Positions 1 to 5,024 of a stretch of 6,904 bases of DNA are shown here, piece by piece. This stretch comes from Legionellales bacterium UBA5158 (GTDB lineage: Bacteria > Pseudomonadota > Gammaproteobacteria > DSM-16500). The stretch's first letter is position 1, and each line of letters opens with the position of its first letter. Under the pieces are notes generated by a model, which saw only the letters and a program-made list of their open reading frames with translations, did no database searches and was not told the DNA's origin. Position numbers and translations under genes: made by a program. The DNA lies in contig DHXK01000180.1 of assembly GCA_002413665.1 (NCBI GenBank), forward strand, positions 1 to 6,904. The letters are read 5' to 3'.

Positions 1-335
1 TTAGATAATTTGCTTAGGCTGAGCTTCTCAATCCTGTCACGAGTAATATCCGCTAATAACACCCCATGAAGAGGAGGATCTAACCATCTAAACTTAGATT
101 TATCACTAAAAAGACTTCTTTTATGCTGCGATTCTTCACACCACCTCAAGACGGCATCCATCCAATCTTTAGAAGGTTTTTCTTTAAGTTTATCTACATT
201 CCACAATTCAGATTTTATTTTGTCATGAAGACGTTGTGCATCTAACTTGTTCGAAGTTCCAGTAGATTGTTGTATGCGGTCTCCTTGGCAGCTGATTGTG
301 ATCCACCACGTGTTACCTCTTTTGTAGAGTGCCAT
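1..335 (-). CDS. Phage-type tyrosine recombinase (integrase), N-terminal part, C-terminus beyond window
   Basis: This reading frame runs without a stop from an ATG at 335-333 to the left edge, giving 111 residues with the C-terminus cut off. It begins MALYKRGNTWWITISCQGDR, which is the style of the arm-type DNA-binding domain of phage and island integrases. It continues into a helical core-binding (SAM-like) segment around residues 55-111, with W58, R64 and W65 and a DITRDRIEKL helix near 96-105. The catalytic domain (Arg-His-Arg-Tyr) would lie outside the window and cannot be checked. AGGAG at 342-346 sits 6 nt upstream of the ATG, so this start is well supported even though it lies inside the excisionase gene. 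Known role of the family: site-specific integration and excision at an attachment site, with Xis steering direction. The family call rests on N-terminal style and the xis neighbour; confidence is good but not full. Confidence 0.82.
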   Translation of the reverse strand, partial: MALYKRGNTWWITISCQGDRIQQSTGTSNKLDAQRLHDKIKSELWNVDKLKEKPSKDWMDAVLRWCEESQHKRSLFSDKSKFRWLDPPLHGVLLADITRDRIEKLSLSKLS

Positions 336-562
336 TTGTTACTCCTATTGATTTTGACGGCACCCTGCAATACTTTAGCGTTGCTAGCATAGAAGGACCG
401 TATGTATTCTGCAAGGTCATCTTCACGAAAAATCCAACGGCCTCCCGGTTTGGCACCTGGAATTTTTCCTTTTGCAGTATTTCTGCGCAGAACTTCGGGT
501 GCCATTTTTAAAAAAGCAGCTGCTTCATCAAGATTTAGTGTTTTTATTTTATTTTCTACCAT
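242..562 (-). CDS. Excisionase-family (MerR-like HTH) DNA-binding protein
   Basis: A 106-residue protein whose first 60 residues form a typical excisionase/HTH_17 winged-helix unit: LNLDEAAAFLKMAPEVLRR is the helix-turn-helix, GKIPGAKPGGRW the wing, and FREDDLAEYIRS the closing helix. Family members bind DNA near attachment sites and push an integrase towards excision, or act as small regulators. The remaining 45 residues are polar and unrecognised. They are largely encoded in DNA that also carries the start of the integrase (94-bp overlap, different frame). The ATG at 562-560 lies 6 nt after the stop of the upstream 110-aa gene and has no clear Shine-Dalgarno sequence, so translation is probably coupled to that gene. 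An overlapping xis-int order is also known in phage lambda. It could instead be a regulator rather than a true excisionase, but the position before int favours Xis. Confidence 0.8.
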   Translation of the reverse strand: MVENKIKTLNLDEAAAFLKMAPEVLRRNTAKGKIPGAKPGGRWIFREDDLAEYIRSFYASNAKVLQGAVKINRSNKWHSTKEVTRGGSQSAAKETAYNNLLELRTS

Positions 563-568
563 GAGTGG

Positions 569-901
569 TTACTGCTTTATTATTTGATCAGAGTCGTCAC
601 GCAATACTGTCAAAGCTTCTAACAAGTTACCTACTGCGGAGATAAAAAATCCTATGTTGCTGACTTCTGCAATGACGTCGGGGTTATTTTGCATATGAAA
701 TCCAACTAGAAATCCTAGTTCTTGCAAGCCTCTTAATAAAGTATCAGTACAGTTTGTTAGGTGATGGCGCATTAATCTTATCTCTTCTTCGTCATATTGA
801 AGTTTTAGCATTCCACCCGGCTTCTCTTCATAGCGCTTTAAAATAGAAAATAACTCTGTAAAAGCACTTTCGTGATCTTTAGATTTCAACTGAATATCCA
901 T
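569..901 (-). CDS. Small helical protein of unknown function in the integrase-repressor module
   Basis: A 110-residue soluble protein that I do not recognise. It is predicted by eye to be mainly helical: a charged N-terminal half (ILKRYEEKPGG, then YDEEEIRLMRHH) and a more hydrophobic C-terminal half (LQELGFLVGF, then IGFFISAVGNLLEAL) that is too interrupted to be a confident membrane anchor. There is no signal peptide. AAGGA at 908-912 is 6 nt before the ATG, supporting the start. It is the first gene of the leftward transcript that continues into the excisionase and integrase, and it faces the repressor gene across the operator region. Position suggests an early phage or island accessory protein, possibly regulatory, but nothing in the sequence proves it. 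Confidence 0.7.
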   Translation of the reverse strand: MDIQLKSKDHESAFTELFSILKRYEEKPGGMLKLQYDEEEIRLMRHHLTNCTDTLLRGLQELGFLVGFHMQNNPDVIAEVSNIGFFISAVGNLLEALTVLRDDSDQIIKQ

Positions 902-937
902 TTGTTATCCTTTTTAACAATATATTTGTATGCCCTA

Positions 938-966
938 TAGCCAAGTGAAGAAACGCTTTGTATAAT
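938..966 (+). promoter_or_regulatory. Possible rightward promoter of the repressor gene
   Basis: TATAAT (961-966) is a perfect -10 box. With a 17-nt spacer the -35 would be TAGCCA (938-943), a 4 of 6 match. Transcription would start near 973 and cross the palindrome before reaching the GTG start, so the repressor could limit its own expression as a roadblock. A second -35-like TTGACG at 984-989 has no convincing -10 partner. Confidence 0.4.
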
Positions 967-991
967 GACCATCAGTTCGATACTTGACGAT

Positions 992-1020
992 AATTTAGAA
1001 CCAATGGTTCTAAATGTCAA
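992..1020 (-). promoter_or_regulatory. Leftward promoter of the 110-aa/xis/int transcript
   Basis: On the minus strand, TTGACA (1020-1015) matches the sigma70 -35 consensus perfectly. After a 17-nt spacer comes TAAATT (997-992), a 4 of 6 match to the -10. Transcription would start near 985, giving a leader of about 84 nt before the 110-aa gene. The palindrome at 993-1015 fills the whole spacer and touches both boxes, so a bound repressor would directly block polymerase. Confidence 0.6.
993..1015. promoter_or_regulatory. Perfect 23-bp palindrome, likely operator of the S24 repressor
   Basis: An 11-bp arm ATTTAGAACCA (993-1003), one central base, and its exact reverse complement (1005-1015). 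It stands in the divergent spacer between the repressor and the genes read leftward to the integrase, inside the -35/-10 spacer of the leftward promoter. A symmetrical site of this length fits a dimeric HTH repressor. I saw no second full copy in the spacer, unlike lambda-type operators with several sites. Confidence 0.65.
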
Positions 1021-1047
1021 TATTATTTTAATTAAAGTGAAACCCTT

Positions 1048-1710
1048 GTGGCAGAAATTCAGGACAAAATAGCTTTTTCAAAACGACTAAACCATGCGCT
1101 CGATCTTTTTGGTGTTCCACCAAAAGGTAAAGGTCGTCAAGTGACTGTGGGTAAAATGTTTTGTGTTTCACAGAAAGCTGCTAGTAAGTGGCTTGAAGGT
1201 CTCTCTTTACCAGATACCATGCGAATCGCAATCATTGCTGAAGAGCTGAAGGTTAATGTTGAATGGTTAACTTATGGCGCTGGCCCAATTAATACTGAAG
1301 CTATGCCAGGTATTGGAGACTCTCGATGGAAGCGCGTTCCCTTACTAACATGGGAGCAAGCTGGAGACTATGCAAACTTTGATGTTAAAACTACTGAAAA
1401 ATGGACTTGGACAGATGTAGAAACCGGCCCACGCTCTTATGCTCTAATTGTTGAAGATGAATCCATGATGCCCCGTTACGAACCTGGAACTACTGTCATC
1501 GTAGACTTTGATAAAGAACCAGAACACCGCAATATTGCTTTTTTTAAATGGAAAAAAACTCAAGATGTCAGTTGCGCTCAGTTGTTGATCGATGGACCTA
1601 ATCGGTATTTGAAGTCACATAACCCAGATTATGGAACTTTACTGATTAACGAAGAAGACCCGCAAATTATTTTCTGTGGAACAGCACGACAAATATTTAT
1701 GACTTATTAA
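1048..1710 (+). CDS. S24-family (C1/LexA-like) transcriptional repressor with XRE helix-turn-helix
   Basis: A 220-residue two-domain repressor. Residues 7-78 are an XRE-type DNA-binding domain, with the recognition region around FCVSQKAASKWLEG (38-51) and the typical ending VEWLTYG. Residues 97-220 are a peptidase S24 domain: VPLLTWEQAG carries the expected Ala105-Gly106 self-cleavage bond, EDESMMP carries catalytic Ser139, and YLKSHNPDYG is the conserved late strand. At the position of the catalytic Lys (about 37-38 residues after Ser in LexA and UmuD) the protein reads SCAQLL, giving Ala177. Lysines at 167, 169 and 170 lie earlier in the previous strand. If the alignment is right, self-cleavage would be impaired. 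Start: GTG at 1048. An in-frame stop at 1033-1035 rules out earlier starts, and the next ATG is inside the HTH. The Shine-Dalgarno sequence is weak. It is expected to hold the leftward recombination genes silent through the palindrome at 993-1015. Confidence 0.9.
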   Translation: MAEIQDKIAFSKRLNHALDLFGVPPKGKGRQVTVGKMFCVSQKAASKWLEGLSLPDTMRIAIIAEELKVNVEWLTYGAGPINTEAMPGIGDSRWKRVPLLTWEQAGDYANFDVKTTEKWTWTDVETGPRSYALIVEDESMMPRYEPGTTVIVDFDKEPEHRNIAFFKWKKTQDVSCAQLLIDGPNRYLKSHNPDYGTLLINEEDPQIIFCGTARQIFMTY

Positions 1711-1722
1711 AACAAATCTTAC

Positions 1723-1752
1723 AAAAAGCAGGATTATTTCAATCCTCTTTTT
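1723..1752. terminator. Bidirectional intrinsic terminator between convergent genes
   Basis: AAAAAG, a bulged C, then the stem AGGATT with loop ATTTC and AATCCT, followed by CTTTTT. The A-run and T-run flank the stem on both sides, so it can end transcription in either direction. It lies between the stop of the repressor (1710) and the stop of the 190-aa gene (1774), and marks the boundary between the recombination module and the dioxygenase operon. Confidence 0.75.
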
Positions 1753-1773
1753 AACTCAAATTCTAGCAATTAA

Positions 1774-2346
1774 CTACATGTGAAATCGGACTGCAGAAGG
1801 CTCTTCTAGCTTTTCATTATATCCAATTAAAATGTTTTTACTGCGCTCTTTTTCAGCAATATAATTTGAATTTACACTCATAAAAAATTCTGATTCTAAG
1901 ACATCTATAAAACTTGGAGCTGTCTTAATAGCCGAGCCTTCTATGTGGTAAAAATTCGTTAAAAGATCATGTATTTCAGGTAAGAATATCGAACCCTCCT
2001 TGGCATCTTCTACGACGGTGCGAAGATAATTAAATAACTTAAAATCAAATAATGCCTTTTCATATAAATTAGGATTGATCCATTTGGCTATTTCAGGGGA
2101 ATTGGGGGGATTTTGATATGTCTGCCATCCTTTTAAGAGCTCAAGATAATAAGCCCATTTATTGTGTACATCCGTTTTTTTAATATCTTCTGTCGTTAAA
2201 TTTTCCAGCAAATGAGCGCCCTTGCTATTTCTATGGCGCCCAACTGCTTTTTCAAAAAAATTTCTTCGTTGGGCAAGCGAAATATACTTTTTTCCTAGTG
2301 CATTTAATTTAGCAATTATTGGGACTTCTTGTCTTGCATTAGCCAT
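1774..2346 (-). CDS. 190-aa protein of unknown function, last gene of the peptide-dioxygenase operon
   Basis: I do not recognise this protein. It is soluble, with no signal peptide or membrane segment, and probably helical throughout. Aromatic-rich stretches include KWAYYLELLKGW (63-74), WINPNLYEKALFDF (89-102) and FLPEIHDLLTNFYHIEG (121-137). The Glu and His residues in that last stretch could bind a metal, but there is no family signature I would rely on. GGAG lies 8 nt before the ATG. It starts 15 bp after the 92-aa gene and ends just before the shared terminator, so it is co-transcribed with the peptide, dioxygenase and 92-aa genes and most likely serves the same pathway. The N-terminus (MANARQEVPIIAKL) and the WINPN segment weakly resemble parts of the divergent 350-aa protein. 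No function is assigned. Confidence 0.7.
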   Translation of the reverse strand: MANARQEVPIIAKLNALGKKYISLAQRRNFFEKAVGRHRNSKGAHLLENLTTEDIKKTDVHNKWAYYLELLKGWQTYQNPPNSPEIAKWINPNLYEKALFDFKLFNYLRTVVEDAKEGSIFLPEIHDLLTNFYHIEGSAIKTAPSFIDVLESEFFMSVNSNYIAEKERSKNILIGYNEKLEEPSAVRFHM

Positions 2347-2361
2347 TGGGTTTACTCCATG

Positions 2362-2640
2362 TTAATTTTTTATTTCTTGAAGTGGATCCGTAACTTCAGA
2401 ATTCACAACCCACTTTAATAAATCAGCTTCCTTCTGATCCAACTGCAACATAATATTTTTCTGAGTCACCAAATCACGAATAAAATAATTCTCAACGAAC
2501 TCATTGCCTGCCTTATGCAACATGACGATAGAATCACCACCAAGAGACATCGATCTTGCAATAATTTTGTAAGTTGGTTTTACACTAGAATCTTCTCTGC
2601 CTTCCAACCAAGGAAAATTTTCTGCTTTAACTGCGTTCAT
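2362..2640 (-). CDS. 92-aa protein of unknown function between the dioxygenase and the 190-aa protein
   Basis: A small soluble protein without recognisable family. By eye it has a strand-rich middle (YKIIARSMSLGGDSIVMLHKA, then ENYFIRDLVTQKNIMLQL, approximately residues 24-67) followed by one helix (QKEADLLKWVV). That size and strand-then-helix pattern would suit a small partner or substrate-recognition protein, but I see no clear RRE/PqqD signature. AAGGA overlaps the end of the dioxygenase gene, with about 8 nt to the ATG. The spacing to the dioxygenase stop is 14 bp and to the next gene 15 bp, so all are one transcript. It would plausibly act with the dioxygenase or on the 38-aa peptide. 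This is inferred from position only. Confidence 0.68.
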   Translation of the reverse strand: MNAVKAENFPWLEGREDSSVKPTYKIIARSMSLGGDSIVMLHKAGNEFVENYFIRDLVTQKNIMLQLDQKEADLLKWVVNSEVTDPLQEIKN

Positions 2641-2654
2641 TATTTATTTCCTTT

Positions 2655-3446
2655 TTATCTAACAGGCAAATCGCCTTTCGTTAATATGCGATACAATAAT
2701 CTTTCTTGGGTATCATCAATGGAAGTTGCACAGTGCATAGTCGTGGGATTATTCCAAATTAATAAATCACCATCACACCATTTATGTTGATAAACAAATT
2801 CGGGTTTAGTTGCATGTTGATATAAAAATTCTAGAAGACTTAAAGCTTCCTTTTCAGCTAAACCATCAACACCTATTGCACGATGAATATTAACAAAGAG
2901 AGCTTTTTTACCTGTCGCAGGGTGAATTCTAACTAATGGATGTGCAACTGCAGGTTGATTGATATAGGCATTTTTATAAAATGCTTTTTTATCTGTAAGT
3001 AACTTTTTTATAGACTCATCTAACGCATCATAAGCAATACACATATTTACAAAATGCGTTTCACCACCAATCTCAGGTGATTTCAAAGCATAAAACAAAG
3101 TGGCTTTATTTGGATTAGAAGTAAAATAAGAATCTGAATGAAATACATATTCTGGCGCAACGACTCCAGTCGGTAAGTTTTTTGCATCCGTACTATTTGA
3201 ATGCCGAGTGATAACAGGATATTTTTTTAAACGATAAGTTGGAACTAATGCAGGAACAGGTTCGCCAAAAATATTCCCGACACGTATTAATTGTTCTTCG
3301 TTTAGTTTTTGATTTCTAAAAATAAGTAAATGATGTTCAGATAATTGCTTATGAAATTTATCTGCTGTGCCTGAATCAATTATTTCAGATAAATTGACAC
3401 CAGTAACTTCAACTCCAAGATATGGAAGCAATTTTCTAAATTTCAT
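2655..3446 (-). CDS. TauD/TfdA-family 2-oxoglutarate- and Fe(II)-dependent dioxygenase
   Basis: A 263-residue cytoplasmic enzyme of the TauD/TfdA family, close to the usual length (about 280). The family couples oxidative decarboxylation of 2-oxoglutarate to hydroxylation, desaturation or cleavage of a substrate. The iron ligands are visible: His103 and Asp105 in FHSDSYF, and distal His238 in WNNPTTMH. Arg253, 15 residues after the distal His as in TauD, would bind the 2-oxoglutarate carboxylate, and Arg249 is also conserved. Other family marks are GVEVTGVNLS near the start, LLIFRNQ (40-46), GGETHFVNM, and HPLVRIHPATGKKALFVN (169-186). The substrate cannot be read. Nothing nearby points to taurine or sulfonate use, as there is no ABC transporter. 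The start is fixed by an in-frame stop at 3462-3464, but the ribosome binding site is weak, so translation may depend on the upstream peptide gene 50 nt away. Its closest partners are the 38-aa peptide and two unknown proteins. Confidence 0.92.
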   Translation of the reverse strand: MKFRKLLPYLGVEVTGVNLSEIIDSGTADKFHKQLSEHHLLIFRNQKLNEEQLIRVGNIFGEPVPALVPTYRLKKYPVITRHSNSTDAKNLPTGVVAPEYVFHSDSYFTSNPNKATLFYALKSPEIGGETHFVNMCIAYDALDESIKKLLTDKKAFYKNAYINQPAVAHPLVRIHPATGKKALFVNIHRAIGVDGLAEKEALSLLEFLYQHATKPEFVYQHKWCDGDLLIWNNPTTMHCATSIDDTQERLLYRILTKGDLPVR

Positions 3447-3480
3447 ATGTTTATACCGGATTTAAAATACCTTTCTAAAT

Positions 3481-3492
3481 GAAGATATCTTC
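3481..3492. repeat. 12-bp perfect palindrome between the peptide and dioxygenase genes
   Basis: GAAGATATCTTC is fully self-complementary and stands 4 nt after the peptide stop and about 34 nt before the dioxygenase start. It has no loop and no following T-run, so it is not an intrinsic terminator. It might be a protein-binding site or chance. Confidence 0.4.
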
Positions 3493-3496
3493 TGAT

Positions 3497-3613
3497 TTAA
3501 CAAACCATCATTAAAGGATCACTCAAATCTATCGCGTACCATTCTTCATCGGTCATGCCCACAGGTTTTACAAATAAGTCTAAAGCACAATTATTATTGT
3601 TTTGATCCAGCAT
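3497..3613 (-). CDS. 38-aa peptide, first gene of the dioxygenase operon, possible modified-peptide precursor
   Basis: A short reading frame of 38 codons plus TAA. It begins MLDQNNNNCALDLF and ends AIDLSDPLMMVC. AGGAG (3626-3622) lies 8 nt before the ATG, stronger than the binding site of the dioxygenase that follows, and a good sigma70 promoter ends 34 nt upstream of the start codon. The peptide is acidic and has a four-Asn run near the start, Cys9, the central segment VKPVGMTDEEWYAIDL, and a terminal Cys38. It has no signal peptide, double-glycine cleavage site or membrane segment. Its size and place at the head of an operon with an oxygenase and two orphan proteins fit a precursor whose C-terminal residues are modified. 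I recognise no known RiPP class. The alternative is a leader peptide that regulates the downstream genes, but no attenuator hairpin follows it. That it is translated is likely; its role is uncertain. Confidence 0.7.
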   Translation of the reverse strand: MLDQNNNNCALDLFVKPVGMTDEEWYAIDLSDPLMMVC

Positions 3614-3647
3614 TGATGAAGCTCCTGTTTATTTTTCTAAGGTGCTA

Positions 3648-3676
3648 ATGATAGAACTGTAAGTACTATATCTCAA
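3648..3676 (-). promoter_or_regulatory. Sigma70 promoter of the peptide-dioxygenase operon
   Basis: On the minus strand, TTGAGA (3676-3671, 5 of 6), a 17-nt spacer, and TATCAT (3653-3648, 5 of 6). The expected start is near 3641, leaving a leader of about 28 nt that contains the AGGAG of the peptide gene. No operator palindrome is visible beside it. Confidence 0.72.
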
Positions 3677-3818
3677 GGGTTTTATGAATTATTTTAGCAG
3701 TGTATTTCTCAATTAGTATGAAGATTGATCAATGCACTCAGGGCATCAAAACTAAAACTACCAAGTATTCTGTATTAGCTTATTAGACTTCTAACGTAAC
3801 TCCTTGTAGGATGTCGCC

Positions 3819-3846
3819 TTGGCAATTAGTACATCAAACGTACAAT
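3819..3846 (+). promoter_or_regulatory. Sigma70 promoter of the 350-aa gene
   Basis: TTGGCA (3819-3824, 5 of 6 to the -35), a 16-nt spacer, and TACAAT (3841-3846, 5 of 6 to the -10). Transcription would begin near 3853, about 34 nt before the ATG. The 142 bp between this promoter and the one facing the other way (3677-3818) hold no gene or clear repeat that I can see. Confidence 0.6.
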
Positions 3847-3886
3847 AAATATAAATGTAAAACAAATTTAAGCGAGCTCTTCAAAG

Positions 3887-4939
3887 ATGGCAGCTAACAG
3901 ACAGCAAATCCCATTACCAGCAATAATCAATAAATTACAACTGGTGAAGTTTCTATATGATTATGAAGCTCATCGTAGTTTTATTGATATCCATATTAAA
4001 CATGACCCCGAACCTTTATTGAAATTACGTCTTTTTGTAAGTGCTGTGCAGGAAAATCCTAACTTGGAATTCGATTCAATATTTGAATTAGCCAAACTAA
4101 TGTATGATCTTGAGCTTTATGAATCTTTTCACTCTGCAAATCATAGCGGTAGTACGATAAACACTTTTCATTCAGTTATACATCCTAACTGGAATCCAAA
4201 TTATAAATTTGCGAAAAAAGTATTATTTATTAAAAATTTTAATGATGTTATTTTTGGTGCACGATCTGAAGGTATTAGAAAATTATACAATAGTGAATTT
4301 TATTCATTTTATGACGAGCATATTGATTATAAGAAAGTGCATAAATCTCACTGCGAATTACGTTCTAAATTCACAGAATTAACTTTTAAAACCTTATGTA
4401 GAATTCCTATGGAACAAGCGTTGATTGTGGCTAATTTCTTGTGCCCAAATTTATATTCTCGATCGTCCGTAAGTTTTCCATTCAAAGAAGGCTGTCATTT
4501 AATTCCCAATGAATTTGATCCCGAATACATTAACTTTTTAAATCGAAATTCAAAAAAAACACCTCGAAATGATTATGATCGTGAAATCCTGTACGGATAT
4601 TTTTGGTTAGAGAGAGGTAAGATTGCGACACAGCTAAACAAAGATAAAGTGGTTTATTATGCTGAGCATATGGATAGTTTGACACGCATTAATCCTAATA
4701 CTGAAGGTTTGGGAGAAGTTGAAATTCAAGAGTTATACCAAAATATATTCAATGCTGGCATCAAAAAAACAAAAGATAATACAAAAAACTGGATTTTATC
4801 TGGCGCCCGCCGCACTCAAACCAATAAAGTACTATGGAAATTTTTCGGCGAAAACCCCAATGATCCTAGAAAATCTAATCATGTTCTATGTGAACTTAAA
4901 GTTGTCGATCATATAATGAGCTTTTTATATCCGAGGTAG
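3887..4939 (+). CDS. 350-aa protein of unknown function, divergent from the dioxygenase operon
   Basis: A large soluble protein I cannot assign to a family. It has no signal peptide or membrane segment, is rich in Phe, Tyr, Asn and Lys, and is probably mainly helical. Noticeable segments are WNPNYKFAKKVLF (102-114), SEFYSFYDEHIDY (136-148), and a C-terminal part with SGARRTQTNKVLWKFFGENP. No catalytic signature is evident. An in-frame stop at 3869-3871 makes the ATG at 3887 the earliest start. The ribosome binding site is poor, but a good promoter lies upstream. It is transcribed away from the peptide-dioxygenase operon, and its start (MAANRQQIPLP) resembles that of the 190-aa protein. After its TAG stop, the +1 frame continues for about 20 codons of protein-like sequence, so the present end may be the result of one extra base near the T-run at 4922-4926. 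Base composition is very AT-rich, like the transporter genes. Confidence 0.75.
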   Translation: MAANRQQIPLPAIINKLQLVKFLYDYEAHRSFIDIHIKHDPEPLLKLRLFVSAVQENPNLEFDSIFELAKLMYDLELYESFHSANHSGSTINTFHSVIHPNWNPNYKFAKKVLFIKNFNDVIFGARSEGIRKLYNSEFYSFYDEHIDYKKVHKSHCELRSKFTELTFKTLCRIPMEQALIVANFLCPNLYSRSSVSFPFKEGCHLIPNEFDPEYINFLNRNSKKTPRNDYDREILYGYFWLERGKIATQLNKDKVVYYAEHMDSLTRINPNTEGLGEVEIQELYQNIFNAGIKKTKDNTKNWILSGARRTQTNKVLWKFFGENPNDPRKSNHVLCELKVVDHIMSFLYPR

Positions 4940-5003
4940 GAAATTCATTGAACTGTATCAACGCGATGATATTTTACTTTCTCATTTAAACACCTTGAGT
5001 TAA
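4940..5003 (+). pseudogene. Possible out-of-frame C-terminal remnant of the 350-aa protein
   Basis: Directly after the TAG stop of the 350-aa gene, the +1 frame reads KFIELYQRDDILLSHLNTLS and then TAA at 5001-5003. This is amphipathic and protein-like. The frame is open only from 4920, because a TGA stands at 4917-4919, so the join would have to fall in or near the TTTTT at 4922-4926. In such AT-rich DNA a 20-codon opening can occur by chance, so this is tentative. Confidence 0.28.
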
Positions 5004-5024
5004 GAATTCGACTTTTCCTTCAGA

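Noticed and set aside
329..587. Two plus-strand frames opposite the excisionase gene
   Set aside because: The opposite strand encodes a recognisable excisionase and integrase start with a ribosome binding site. These frames have no matching support.
984..1013. TTGACG as -35 of a second rightward promoter for the repressor
   Set aside because: At spacings of 17-18 nt the -10 would be GTTCTA or TTCTAA, both poor matches. The TATAAT at 961 is a better candidate.
2515..2790. A 91-codon plus-strand frame opposite the dioxygenase and 92-aa genes
   Set aside because: It lies across two well-supported minus-strand genes and its product shows no domain. It is a shadow frame.
2655..3446. Naming the dioxygenase tauD or pvcB
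   Set aside because: Only family-level motifs are present. No sulfonate transport genes are nearby, the sequence does not resemble PvcB closely, and there is no pvcA-like partner.
3718..3786. A 22-codon plus-strand reading frame (MKIDQCTQG...) between the divergent promoters
   Set aside because: There is no Shine-Dalgarno sequence, it lies upstream of the mapped-by-eye plus-strand promoter, and its composition is unremarkable. It is probably chance.
4719..4916. A 65-codon frame within the 350-aa gene
   Set aside because: It is out of frame inside a longer coding region, has no ribosome binding site and is low-complexity in composition.
4940..5024. A terminator between the convergent 350-aa and MHS genes
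   Set aside because: I looked for a stem followed by a T-run on either strand and found only short 4-bp pairings.
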